DNA of 64,000 bases, taken from positions 1 through 64,000 of the forward strand of contig NZ_FWWW01000055.1 in the NCBI RefSeq assembly GCF_900176135.1, given 5' to 3'. Shown here piece by piece: positions 33,744-42,347 of the stretch. The stretch comes from Hymenobacter roseosalivarius DSM 11622 (GTDB lineage Bacteria > Bacteroidota > Bacteroidia > Cytophagales > Hymenobacteraceae). The notes below the pieces were generated by a model. The model saw only the letters and a program-made list of their open reading frames with translations. It made no database searches and was not told the DNA's origin. Each line of letters starts with the position of its first letter. Position 1 is the stretch's first letter. The translations under genes were made by a program, and so were the position numbers.

Positions 33744-35500
33744 GTGCACTCGATTGGCTCGTACTCGGGGGCACACTGCTTTTTATTGTAGGCTATGGCA
33801 CATGGCGCACGCGTGCCGCCGGCCGCACCCTCGACAGCTACCTGCTGGGCGGCAGGCAGGCCAATTGGTGGGGGATAGGGCTGAGTATTATTGCTACCCA
33901 GGCCAGCGCCATTACATTTCTCAGTACGCCCGGACAGGCCTACGACGACGGGATGCGCTTTATTCAGTTCTATTTCGGTTTGCCGGTGGCCATGGTGCTC
34001 ATAGCGGCCGTGGCCGTGCCCATCTACCATCGGCTGCGGGTTTTTACGGCCTATGAATACCTTGAAACGCGCTTCGACCGGCGCACCCGGACGCTGGCAG
34101 CGTGCTTGTTCCTGGTGCAGCGCGGCCTGAGCAACGGCCTCTCGCTGTATGCGCCGGCGTTGGTGCTATCGGCTATTCTAGGCTGGAATATCAACCTCAC
34201 CGTTTGGCTAATTGGCGGGCTGATGATTAGCTACACCGTGGCGGGCGGCACCCGCGCGGTGGCGGTTACCCAGCAGGGGCAGGTGGCGGTTATTTTCACG
34301 GGCATGGTGGTGGCGGGCTACCTTCTCGTGCATTATTTGCCCCCCGGCGTTGGCTTTAGCGAAGCCATGCAGGTAGCCGGTCACCAAGGCAAGCTCAACC
34401 TCATCGATTTCACGTTTGACCCTTCCGACCGCTACAATTTTTGGACGGGCATGACCGGGGGGCTTTTTCTGGCCTTGTCGTACTTTGGCACCGACCAAAG
34501 CCAGGTGCAGCGCTACCTAGCGGGCCGCAGCATCACTGAAAGTCGCCTGGGTTTGCTGATGAATGGCCTAGTGAAAGTGCCCATGCAATTTGGAATCCTG
34601 CTGATTGGCGTGCTGCTGTTCGTGTTTTACCAGTTCAATCAGCCTCCGCTCACCTTCAACCGGCCTGTACGCGAGCAAATAGCCACGCAGCCCAAATTTG
34701 CCCCCCAGCTTCAAGCGCTGGAGCAGCGCCACGTTACGCTTTTCAACGGGAAACGCGCCGCCACCGAACAAGTGGTTGCAGCGCTTCAACAAGATGATGC
34801 AACTCAACTGGCTGTTGCCCAAATGCGACTGAAAACCGCCCAGACAGCTATTCGGGAGCTTCGGACCGAAGCCCAAGCGTTTTTCAAGCAGGCGGCTCCT
34901 TTGGCCGAGGCCAAAGACACGGATTACGTTTTTCTGACCTTTGTGCTTGCCTATATGCCCCGCGGCTTGGTTGGCCTGCTCATTGCCGTGGTGCTGAGTG
35001 CTGCCATGAGCAGTGCCGCCGCAGGCCTCAACGCCCTGGCCTCCACCACCGTCATCGACTTGTATAAACCCGCCCGCCCCCGCTCCGATGAGCGGCATTA
35101 CGTAAGTGTTTCGCGTTGGGCTACTATCACATGGGGCGTGCTTGGCATTGCCTTCGCTTTGTTTGCTGCCCGGCTGGAGAACCTGATTCAGGCAGTCAAC
35201 ATTCTCGGGTCCCTGTTTTACGGCACTATTCTGGGCATTTTCGTGGTAGCCTTTTTTATGAAGAAAATTGGGGGAAACGCCGTTTTCTGGGCCGCTATTG
35301 TTACGCAGGCGGTAATTTTTCTCCTCTTTCAGACCACCACCATTGCCTATCTGTGGTACAACATTATCGGGTGTGCTCTGGTAATGCTGCTGGCTGCCGT
35401 AGGACAACGATTGGCCTCACCCCCCGGCCCCCTCTCCCGAAAAGAGGGGGAGCCAGATGCAAGTCGTGCTACGGGGCTACGTCGGCTGCCGCCTCCGTAA
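33740..35500 (+). CDS. Sodium:solute symporter (SSS/SLC5 family)
   Basis: A 586-residue inner-membrane transporter. The start is the GTG that overlaps the stop of the small upstream gene; a TTG 9 bases earlier is a weaker choice. Family features: ALDWLVLGGTLLFIVGYGTW, SYLLGGRQANWWGIGLSIIATQASAITFLSTPG, YLETRFDRRTRTLAA and YFGTDQSQVQRYLAGRS. Residues about 317-395 form a long soluble insertion rich in Gln, Ala and Lys (LEQRHVTLFNGKRAATEQVV...) that looks like a coiled coil. The last 30 residues (SPPGPLSRKEGEPDASRATG...) are encoded by the left arm of a palindromic repeat, so the native C-terminus probably ended near VGQRLA. Substrate unknown. Confidence 0.9.
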   Translation: MSALDWLVLGGTLLFIVGYGTWRTRAAGRTLDSYLLGGRQANWWGIGLSIIATQASAITFLSTPGQAYDDGMRFIQFYFGLPVAMVLIAAVAVPIYHRLRVFTAYEYLETRFDRRTRTLAACLFLVQRGLSNGLSLYAPALVLSAILGWNINLTVWLIGGLMISYTVAGGTRAVAVTQQGQVAVIFTGMVVAGYLLVHYLPPGVGFSEAMQVAGHQGKLNLIDFTFDPSDRYNFWTGMTGGLFLALSYFGTDQSQVQRYLAGRSITESRLGLLMNGLVKVPMQFGILLIGVLLFVFYQFNQPPLTFNRPVREQIATQPKFAPQLQALEQRHVTLFNGKRAATEQVVAALQQDDATQLAVAQMRLKTAQTAIRELRTEAQAFFKQAAPLAEAKDTDYVFLTFVLAYMPRGLVGLLIAVVLSAAMSSAAAGLNALASTTVIDLYKPARPRSDERHYVSVSRWATITWGVLGIAFALFAARLENLIQAVNILGSLFYGTILGIFVVAFFMKKIGGNAVFWAAIVTQAVIFLLFQTTTIAYLWYNIIGCALVMLLAAVGQRLASPPGPLSRKEGEPDASRATGLRRLPPP

Positions 35501-35633
35501 CCGCTACCTGGTTGCTTTTGGCAGCTTACCTATCCTCGGTCAATGATAGCCGTGCCTGAGGTGAGAAGCCGAAGTGCGGCGCAGACCCAGCGTCTGGCTC
35601 CCCGTCTCCGAAGGAGAGGGGGCTGGGGGTGAG
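35416..35633. repeat. MITE-like palindromic element at the 3' end of the symporter gene
   Basis: Two nested inverted pairs: an outer pair CTCACCCCCCGGCCCCCTCTC (35416-35437) with its near complement (35613-35633), and an inner pair GGGGAGCCAGATGC (35447-35460) with GCGTCTGGCTCCCC (35590-35603, one mismatch). About 130 bases of other sequence lie between. It runs through the stop codon of the symporter gene. The outer arm is the same repeat family as 33468-33518. Confidence 0.7.
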
Positions 35634-35646
35634 ACTCCATTACACA

Positions 35647-35682
35647 AAAAAGCCCCCCAGAAACCATTCTGGGGGGCTTTTT
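35647..35682. terminator. Bidirectional terminator between the symporter and DUF2911 genes
   Basis: AAAAAGCCCCCCAGAA (35647-35662) pairs perfectly with TTCTGGGGGGCTTTTT (35667-35682), loop of four. Convergent genes flank it. Confidence 0.9.
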
Positions 35683-35699
35683 AATCAAAAAACGAGGAC

Positions 35700-36590
35700 T
35701 TACTTAGTAGCGCCGCCTTTCTTGGCGCTGGCAATCAGCTCGTCGTTCATTGTGACGTAGTCCATGTTTTTGGCTTCCGTCGCCAGCTTCTTCGACTGCT
35801 CGGCAGCGGCAGTGGCACCCTTATAATCCTTCATTTTCAGGCGGATTTTAGCCTCCGTGTGCATATTCCAGAACTTGGGGTCTTTCTCGTTGGCTTTCTG
35901 CATCCAGGTCAGCGCCTGCTTCATGTCCTTGTCGTTGTCGAGGTAGTACACGGCGGCGGCGGCGTAGTCGGCGGGCGTGGCGGTGGCCGCTCCGCTGATC
36001 ACTTTCTCGTTGATCTGGGCCATTACTTTAGAGTCAACTTCGGTCGTGATGCGAAACTTGGCGCCGGTGTTTTCCCACTGCATGTCCACGTTAGCCGTGG
36101 CAGGCGTCAGGTCGCTGAAGTTTATGGTGAAGGTTTCCACCTTGCTGGGCAGCTTGTAGGTTTTGGCGGTGAACGTAGCCACGTTGTCCTCGTCCTTGAA
36201 GCCGTCCACGTTGGCGCCCTGCTTGGTGTTCTTATTTAGCACCATCGCCCACGAATTCGGGCCGGGCGTGCTGTACAAGCCATATTCACCGGCCGGAATC
36301 TTCTTGCCTTCCATCACCACCTCATCCGAAAACTTGATCGTAGTGGTGGCGTTGGCACCCGTGCGCCAGCGTTTGCCTAAAGGTGCCAGTGGCGTCTTAT
36401 CGCCCAGGGCGGCGCGCCCCTTCAGGCTGGGCCGCGAATAGGTGATAGTGATGTCAGTCAGGCCCACGCGCTGCGTGACGGTGCTTAGGGGGCTGGGCTG
36501 GGGCGTGTTGATCTGCGCTTCGGCGCGGCCGGTCAGCAGCAGGGCGCTTAGGGCTAAAGCTGTGCTGGTAGTCTTGAAAAAATTGGTCAT
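35700..36590 (-). CDS. DUF2911 family exported protein
   Basis: A 296-residue protein with signal MTNFFKTTSTALALSALLLTGRAEAQ; the start was moved 36 codons inward to give it. The DUF2911 domain fills residues 30-180: PSPLSTVTQRVGLTDITITYSRPS, LAPLGKRWRTGANATTTIKFSDE, IPAGEYGLYSTPGPNSWAM, and ETFTINFSDLTP. The C-terminal part is helical and tetratricopeptide-like (AAAAVYYLDNDKDMKQALTW, NMHTEAKIRLKMKDYKGATA). The family is common and highly expressed in Bacteroidota, but its function is unknown. It should be periplasmic. Confidence 0.92.
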   Translation of the reverse strand: MTNFFKTTSTALALSALLLTGRAEAQINTPQPSPLSTVTQRVGLTDITITYSRPSLKGRAALGDKTPLAPLGKRWRTGANATTTIKFSDEVVMEGKKIPAGEYGLYSTPGPNSWAMVLNKNTKQGANVDGFKDEDNVATFTAKTYKLPSKVETFTINFSDLTPATANVDMQWENTGAKFRITTEVDSKVMAQINEKVISGAATATPADYAAAAVYYLDNDKDMKQALTWMQKANEKDPKFWNMHTEAKIRLKMKDYKGATAAAEQSKKLATEAKNMDYVTMNDELIASAKKGGATK

Positions 36591-36743
36591 TGGAGGGAAT
36601 TGATGGGTGTTTGAATGCAGTAAAAGTAGGTAAAACTGCCTAACGGAGCAGAGGTTAGAAGTTGTATACCTATGAGGCTTAGAGCCCGTAGATTTCAATC
36701 TAAATGCTAATGTCGTAGATAAGAGTCCGGCAACTAGGCCATT

Positions 36744-38579
36744 TTAACTCAATTCAAACTGTAGCTTGAGCAAATTAGCATACAGCCCATTTTCGCTATT
36801 TGAGAGCTCCTCGTGTCGTCCTTGCTCCACAATGCGGCCGCCATCAATCACCAGAATCTTATCGGCTTTGCGGATAGTGCTGAGACGGTGGGCGATGATA
36901 ATGCTGGTGCGGTCCTTCATCAGCTCGTCCATCGCATCCTGTACCAGCTTCTCCGACTCCGAATCGAGGGAGGAAGTGGCTTCGTCGAGGATGAGAATGG
37001 CGGGGTTTTTCAGGATGGCGCGCGCAATGGCTACGCGCTGGCGCTGTCCGCCCGAGAGCTTAATTCCCCGCTCGCCCACCACGGTATCCAGCCCTTCGGG
37101 GAAGGAGGAAATGAACTGCCAAGCATTGCCCTTGCGAGCGGCTTCCGTGATTTCGGCGTCAGTAGCGTCGGTTTTGCCGTAGGCGATGTTCTCCCGAATG
37201 GAGCCGCCGAAAAGCAGGGTTTCCTGGGGTACAATGCCGATATGGCCGCGCAGCTCCGTGAGGTCAAACAGGCGCACGTCGCGACCATCGATCAGGATTT
37301 TGCCCGCGCTCAGCTCATAAAACTGCATGAGCAGCTGCACGATGGTACTTTTGCCCGCGCCGCTCGGCCCCACCAGCGCAATCTTTTCGCCCGCCTGAAT
37401 ATCGAAGCTGATATCCTTGAGCACCGGCAGATCGGGGCGGGTAGGGTAGCTGAAGGCCACATTTTGGTAATCGATGTCGCCACGCACTTGCAGGGGAGCA
37501 ATGCCCGCCATGCGGGGCCGGTGCGTTGGCTCCGACGGCTCGTCGAGGATTTCAAGAATGCGCTCCGAAGCGCCCAGCGTGCTTTGAACCTTACCGTACA
37601 GTTCGCCCAAGCCACCTACTGAAGCGCCAATAAAGATGGTATAGAGCGCGAAAGACGTCAGGTCACCAATCGTCATCTGGCCCGCCGCTACCAGCGTAGC
37701 CGCCCGCCACAGCACCAGAATAATGCCCCCGAACAGCCCAACAATCACAAAAGACACAAAGCCCCCGCGGTAGCGGTTGCTGCGTAAGGCGGCCCGTACG
37801 GTATTGGTAAGCGAAGCAGTGTAGCGGTTGGTTTCAAACTGCTCATTAGTAAACGCTTTCACGGTGTTGATTCCCTGAAGCGTTTCCTCCACAATGACGT
37901 TGGTTTTGGCTAGCTCATCCTGCGTTGCCTTAGCCAGTATCCGGATTTTTCGTCCAAAAAACATGGCCAGCAGCACGATAGGTGGAAATGTCGCCAGCAT
38001 GAACAGCGAGAGTTTCACCGACACCATCATGATAAACACGGTACCTACAATCAGGGTCGTGATTTGGCGAAACAGCTCAGCTAGCGTAAGCGAGAAGGTG
38101 TCCTGAATCTGGCCCACATCGGAAGTGATGCGCGAGGTGATAGCGCCAACGCGATTTTTCTCGAAGTAAGGAATGGGTAGCGTTACGAACTTACGATACA
38201 AGGCCTGCCGGATATCACGCACGGTGAACTCACTGACCTGAGTGAAAAACCAGATACGCCCAAAGGAGAAAACTCCCTGAAACAGAATGATTACAAAAAG
38301 GCCTATCGCGATGTAATCGATGGTAAGCGCGTCGCCATTCGGCAACACGAACGGACGGCCATTGGCCGCGTCGGTTAATTTGCCAATAACCCAGGGGAAG
38401 GCCATCACCGTGGCGCTGGACAACGCCAGCAGCACCATCCCAATGATGAATTTGGTGCGGTAGGGCAGAACGTAGCGGAAAATCCGCAGGCCCTGACGGA
38501 AGCTTTCTTTCGTTAATTTCTTCTTGGGCACGTCCGGATCAAGGGTCGAGCCGCTGGTATTCATTCCACTTCGGGCCAT
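36744..38579 (-). CDS. ABC exporter, MsbA-like (membrane and ATPase domains fused)
   Basis: A 611-residue homodimeric ABC exporter. Six membrane helices (residues about 40-330, with the coupling-type helix QEAQDELAKTNVIVEETLQG region) are followed by a complete nucleotide-binding domain: Walker A GPSGAGKST, Q-loop IGIVPQETLLFGGS, signature LSGGQRQRVAIARA, Walker B ILILDEATSSLD, and H-loop IIAHRLST. This family exports lipids or drugs from the cytoplasmic side; MsbA-type lipid flipping is one possibility. No substrate is implied by its neighbours. An imperfect palindrome lies just upstream of its start. Confidence 0.94.
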   Translation of the reverse strand: MARSGMNTSGSTLDPDVPKKKLTKESFRQGLRIFRYVLPYRTKFIIGMVLLALSSATVMAFPWVIGKLTDAANGRPFVLPNGDALTIDYIAIGLFVIILFQGVFSFGRIWFFTQVSEFTVRDIRQALYRKFVTLPIPYFEKNRVGAITSRITSDVGQIQDTFSLTLAELFRQITTLIVGTVFIMMVSVKLSLFMLATFPPIVLLAMFFGRKIRILAKATQDELAKTNVIVEETLQGINTVKAFTNEQFETNRYTASLTNTVRAALRSNRYRGGFVSFVIVGLFGGIILVLWRAATLVAAGQMTIGDLTSFALYTIFIGASVGGLGELYGKVQSTLGASERILEILDEPSEPTHRPRMAGIAPLQVRGDIDYQNVAFSYPTRPDLPVLKDISFDIQAGEKIALVGPSGAGKSTIVQLLMQFYELSAGKILIDGRDVRLFDLTELRGHIGIVPQETLLFGGSIRENIAYGKTDATDAEITEAARKGNAWQFISSFPEGLDTVVGERGIKLSGGQRQRVAIARAILKNPAILILDEATSSLDSESEKLVQDAMDELMKDRTSIIIAHRLSTIRKADKILVIDGGRIVEQGRHEELSNSENGLYANLLKLQFELS

Positions 38580-38597
38580 TCTATTTTAGAAGTGAGC

Positions 38598-38674
38598 ACG
38601 GAGAGGTGAGAAGTGAGACTTCGTTCTGTCTCGGTGATTGTTGCGGAACGGGGTCTCACTTCTCACCTCTCTGT
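38598..38674. repeat. REP-like palindrome, family GAGAGGTGAGAAGTGAGA
   Basis: Arms of 22 bases (38598-38619 and 38653-38674), core GAGAGGTGAGAAGTGAGA, agree at 21 of 22 positions, and the match can be extended by a few bases. It lies between two leftward genes. Confidence 0.8.
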
Positions 38675-38693
38675 ACTCATGTCTTACTTAATA

Positions 38694-39170
38694 TTATTCA
38701 AACTTCATTTTGCCCTTAGGCTGCTCCACTTCGACAATCGTTGAATTGCCGAATGGCACGGGCAAGCGCACCTGCACGGCCACGGGCTGACCTTTACGGG
38801 TGGCAGGCTGCCAGGCTGGCATCTGAGCGAGCACACGTAGGGCTTCCGCGTCGCACTCCGGTGAAAGACTAGTCGTAACCGCCGGGTTGCTGACGCGCCC
38901 ATCCACCCCCACGGTGAAAGAGGTAACCACGCTACCCGTAATAGACTTGTCGCGTGCGGCGGCCGGATACTTTACCTGCTTCTGAAAAAAATCATTCAAC
39001 GCCTGTGCTCCGCCCGGAAACTGCGGGGGCACATCGGGCCGATTAGCGGCGGGCTTGGCCTGCGCCTGCATGTGGCCAGACTTTAACACGACGGGCGCTT
39101 TGGCAGGGTGCTGTGCCCACCCAGTGGCCGGCAAACTCACAAGCAGCAACAGAAGAAGAAAGATTTTCAC
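38694..39170 (-). CDS. Exported TonB C-terminal domain protein
   Basis: A 158-residue protein. The start is a GTG giving VKIFLLLLLLVSLPATGWAQ, a good signal peptide; no ATG fits and the longer frame has no leader. After a linker, the TonB C-terminal domain covers PPQFPGGAQALNDFFQKQVKYPAAARDKSITG, SFTVGVDGRVSNPAVTTS, and AEALRVLAQMPAWQPATRKGQPV. Unlike TonB itself it lacks an N-terminal anchor that stays in the membrane and a long Pro-rich spacer. It is more likely a periplasmic protein that uses the domain to bind another protein or the cell wall. No TonB-dependent receptor is nearby. Confidence 0.87.
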   Translation of the reverse strand: MKIFLLLLLLVSLPATGWAQHPAKAPVVLKSGHMQAQAKPAANRPDVPPQFPGGAQALNDFFQKQVKYPAAARDKSITGSVVTSFTVGVDGRVSNPAVTTSLSPECDAEALRVLAQMPAWQPATRKGQPVAVQVRLPVPFGNSTIVEVEQPKGKMKFE

Positions 39171-39272
39171 GTAACGAAAAGGATAAGACCGGACTGGGGG
39201 GCAAAATGCTCCGACAGATGCGTACCGCAAAGGTACGAACCAGTTGGTGGGCCATCCTTTTTCCAACAACTA

Positions 39273-40766
39273 TCAGCGCGCAGGGTTCAACTCTGGCACT
39301 GCTTCTGGTACCGCTGGCCGTGAAATAGCTAATAGCCCCAGGAAAGTAAGTAAGCCGTTGAGCAACAGGATTTCAAATCCAAACTTATAGCCCCCCAGCC
39401 ACGCTTCGGAGTTGGCGTTGATGAGCAAGGTGAGCAGCGGTGCCGCGATGCACACTGGCAGTACGAGCGGCTCGCGGAGCATGCGGCTGGTAAGAATGCC
39501 AAAGGAAAATAAGCCCAGCAGCGGCCCATAGGTGTAGCCGGCCAACTTGAACACCGCCGTAATAAGACTCTGGTCGTTGAGGGCACGGAAAATCAGGATG
39601 ATGACAATGAGCACCACCGAAAAGCCCAGGTGGGTAAGCTGGCGCAGCTGAGTTTGCTTCTTCTCGGAGTATTGCCGAATAGAGAGAAAATCGACGCAAA
39701 ACGACGTAGTGAGGGCCGTAAGGGCGGAGTCGGCGGAAGCATAGGTGACGGCTACGATGCCGAGGATGAAGATGATGCCCGCGAACAGGGTGAAATGCTC
39801 GGTAGCCAACAGCGGGAATACGTCGTCGCCAATGATTTTGCCCGTAGCGTTGGTAGGCAATTGAATGCCTTTCACGGCGGCAAACTTATAGAGCAACACG
39901 CCCAGCGTCAGGAACAGGATATTGACGAAAACCAGCACGAGCGTAAACCAGAACATATTCTTCTGCGCATCGCCGAGGCTGCGGCAGCTCAGGTTTTTCT
40001 GCATCAGGTCCTGGTCCAGGCCGGTCATGACGATGGTGATGAAGGCGCCGGAGGCGAACTGCTTCCAGAAGAACTTGTCGTCTTTGATGTCGGAAAAGTA
40101 GATCTGCGACATGTCGCTGCTTTTCACCGTGCGCACCAGCTCCGCCAGGCCCAGATTCAACTCCGATGACACCAGATAAATGCTCACTCCCACGCAGGTA
40201 AGCATGGCCAGCGTCTGGAAAGTATCGGTCCAGAGAATGGTTTTTAGCCCCCCACGAAAGGTATAGAGGTAAATAAGCATGATGCTGACAATAACCGTGA
40301 CCACGAAAGGCACGCCCATATCGTCGAATACGGCCAATTGCAACACACCCGCCACCAGATACAGACGCAAGGCCGAGCCTGCCGCCCGCGAAATCAAAAA
40401 GAAAAGTGCCCCGGTTTTGTAGCTCCAAAACCCGAAACGCTGCTCCAGATACCCGTATATCGACATCAGCCGCAGGCGGTAATACAAGGGCATGAGCACC
40501 AGGCCAATAACCAGATAGCCAACCAGATACCCCATTACCACCGCCATGTAGCTCCACGATTGGGACTGCACCATGCCCGGCACCGAGATAAAGGTGACGC
40601 CCGACAGCGAGGTGCCAATCATGGCGAAGGCCACCATGTACCAGGGGGCATTGCGGTTGGCAACGAAGAAACTCTCACTGGTGGCCTTACGCGAGGTGAG
40701 CAGCGCGATGACGATGAGAATAACAAAGTAGCCCGCAATCAGGCTCAGAATAAGGGTGGGGGACAT
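39273..40766 (-). CDS. Sodium:solute symporter (SSS family), second
   Basis: A 497-residue inner-membrane symporter with about 13 hydrophobic segments. The start is at the ATG giving MSPTLILSLIAGYF. Family hallmarks: AMIGTSLSGVTFISVPGM near the front, YGYLEQRFG, ALRLYLVAGVLQ, and a sodium-site helix EHFTLFAGIIFILGIVAVTYASADSALTAL. It is distinct from the symporter at 33.7 kb: it has no coiled-coil insertion and no small upstream gene. The substrate is not clear. The C-terminal tail is short. Confidence 0.92.
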   Translation of the reverse strand: MSPTLILSLIAGYFVILIVIALLTSRKATSESFFVANRNAPWYMVAFAMIGTSLSGVTFISVPGMVQSQSWSYMAVVMGYLVGYLVIGLVLMPLYYRLRLMSIYGYLEQRFGFWSYKTGALFFLISRAAGSALRLYLVAGVLQLAVFDDMGVPFVVTVIVSIMLIYLYTFRGGLKTILWTDTFQTLAMLTCVGVSIYLVSSELNLGLAELVRTVKSSDMSQIYFSDIKDDKFFWKQFASGAFITIVMTGLDQDLMQKNLSCRSLGDAQKNMFWFTLVLVFVNILFLTLGVLLYKFAAVKGIQLPTNATGKIIGDDVFPLLATEHFTLFAGIIFILGIVAVTYASADSALTALTTSFCVDFLSIRQYSEKKQTQLRQLTHLGFSVVLIVIILIFRALNDQSLITAVFKLAGYTYGPLLGLFSFGILTSRMLREPLVLPVCIAAPLLTLLINANSEAWLGGYKFGFEILLLNGLLTFLGLLAISRPAVPEAVPELNPAR

Positions 40767-40787
40767 GGAAGCAGGGAAGGAGAGCCG

Positions 40788-40795
40788 CAAAGATA
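40788..40795 (-). promoter_or_regulatory. Probable -7 box of the second SSS symporter gene
   Basis: On the minus strand TATCTTTG fits TAnnTTTG, 21 bases upstream of the ATG at 40766. It lies between that gene and the TolC-like gene stop, so the symporter need not depend on read-through from the export operon. Confidence 0.4.
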
Positions 40796-40811
40796 GAACC
40801 GGCCCGGCAAT

Positions 40812-42347
40812 CTAGTCCACGGTGAGCGAACGGGTGCCAGCGTAATAATACAGCTCTGCCAACGACTTTTCGTAGCTGGCTCGTAGTCCCTCCTGCTTGA
40901 TTAAAAGGTCAATTAATTTCGATTCCCGGCTATTGATCAAAAAAATAGTGCTTTCTCCCAAGTCATATTTCTGTAATTCGGCCTGCAAAAGGGTGCGCTG
41001 ATTGGCAATGGTCAGGGATTGCACGGCCAGTTGCCGCTCGTAAGCCCGGAGCGCGTTGTAGGTGGCCGTGACTTGGTTGAGAATCGTGCGCTGGCTCTGC
41101 TGCTGCTCCAGCACCGTTTCCTGCACCTGGAGGCGGGCCTGCTGGAGCTGCCCGCGCTGCTGCCGCAGAAACAGCGGAAACGCAAAGTCGACCCCCAGCC
41201 TATAGTTGCCGCAGCCAAAATCATACGTGGGGGGTAGTTCGGTGCGGTAGAAATCGCCCCGGCTGAGCAGCGTGCCGCTCACGTTGATGCGGGGTTTGAG
41301 CAGCTCGCGCCGGTAGCGTTCCTCCACGCCCAGCTGCCGGATTTCGGCCCCCAGCCGGAGCAGGGTCGGGTGCTGGGTAGCGGCCTGGTCGGTGAGGCGG
41401 CCAAACTCCTGCGCGCTTACGTTGTCGAGGCGGGCGGGCTGGGGAACGGCGCGTTCGGGTAGCTCCACGGGCTGGGCATTCTGGTTCCAGAGGTGGTTGG
41501 AGAGAATCAGGCGGGCGTTTTGCAGCTCTACCCGGAGCTGTTCGGCCTGCACGAGCCGGTCCTGAGCAATAATACGAGCCTCAACGGAATCGATGGGAGC
41601 CTGGTCGCCCAGATCTACCCGGCGGCTGATGGCCTGGAAACGGGTTTCAGCCAGGTTCACGCCCTCCTGAATTAGCGTGGCCTGCTGGTAGGCATAGTAC
41701 CAGTTCCAGTAGTCTTTGGCCGCTTGTAGCCATACTTCATTGATTTGCTTTACGCGGTCGGCTTCGGCGGCCGTCACCAGAATTCGGGCCTGCCGCAAGG
41801 TGCTGCGCCGGGCATCAATCAGCAGCCCTTGCCCCAGCGGCACCGCCAGCCCAACCCCCGCCAGCCCGGCCACCGGCGTCTGGGTTTCCGGGTTCACGTA
41901 AGTGCCCACGTACCGGTCGTAGCCAGCCTTCAGGTCGATGCCGCCCGGCCAGAGCGGCACCCGTAGCTCGTTGGCCCATTTGTTATAATAGTCGGTGCCC
42001 CCGAATACTTTGCGGTTGAAGCCCGCGTCCAGCATCGGGTCGAAGCCGCCGCGCGCCTGGAGCACCTTTGCCTGTGCCCCGGCGCTCAGCAGCGCCGCCT
42101 GCTTCACAATCGGGTGATGAGCAAACACGATTTCGGCTAAATCCCGCAGCGAGAATATTTGGGCCGTATCGATGGGTTGAGGATCAGCTATCTGCCGTCT
42201 ATGGTTCAGGGCAGGCGGCGAGGCGGGCAGCTGCTGACCTGTACTTTGGGTTATGTTAGCGGGCCAGGCCGCAATCAGCAGGAGTAGCAACCGCAAAAAG
42301 CCCCCCGACAAGCCAAATGCTTGATTTGGATAAATAAAAGGCCTCAT
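40812..42347 (-). CDS. TolC-family outer-membrane efflux protein
   Basis: A 511-residue protein with an exported N-terminus (GLSGGFLRLLLLLIAAWPANI). The two-fold repeat of outer-membrane factor proteins is visible as long helical hairpins: VKQAALLSAGAQAKVLQARGG...QARILVTAAEADRVKQI and its counterpart RGQLQQARLQVQETVLEQQQSQRTI. Strand segments such as GVDFAFPLFLRQQRG and GVGLAVPLGQGLL form the barrel. It should make the outer-membrane channel of the three-gene exporter. Its ATG overlaps the TGA of the HlyD-like gene by four bases (ATGA), so translation is coupled. Confidence 0.92.
   Translation of the reverse strand: MRPFIYPNQAFGLSGGFLRLLLLLIAAWPANITQSTGQQLPASPPALNHRRQIADPQPIDTAQIFSLRDLAEIVFAHHPIVKQAALLSAGAQAKVLQARGGFDPMLDAGFNRKVFGGTDYYNKWANELRVPLWPGGIDLKAGYDRYVGTYVNPETQTPVAGLAGVGLAVPLGQGLLIDARRSTLRQARILVTAAEADRVKQINEVWLQAAKDYWNWYYAYQQATLIQEGVNLAETRFQAISRRVDLGDQAPIDSVEARIIAQDRLVQAEQLRVELQNARLILSNHLWNQNAQPVELPERAVPQPARLDNVSAQEFGRLTDQAATQHPTLLRLGAEIRQLGVEERYRRELLKPRINVSGTLLSRGDFYRTELPPTYDFGCGNYRLGVDFAFPLFLRQQRGQLQQARLQVQETVLEQQQSQRTILNQVTATYNALRAYERQLAVQSLTIANQRTLLQAELQKYDLGESTIFLINSRESKLIDLLIKQEGLRASYEKSLAELYYYAGTRSLTVD

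Noticed and set aside
36813..37622. Long antisense frame (269 aa) inside the ABC exporter gene
   Set aside because: The ATPase motifs are on the other strand; the frame is a shadow of a GC-rich gene.
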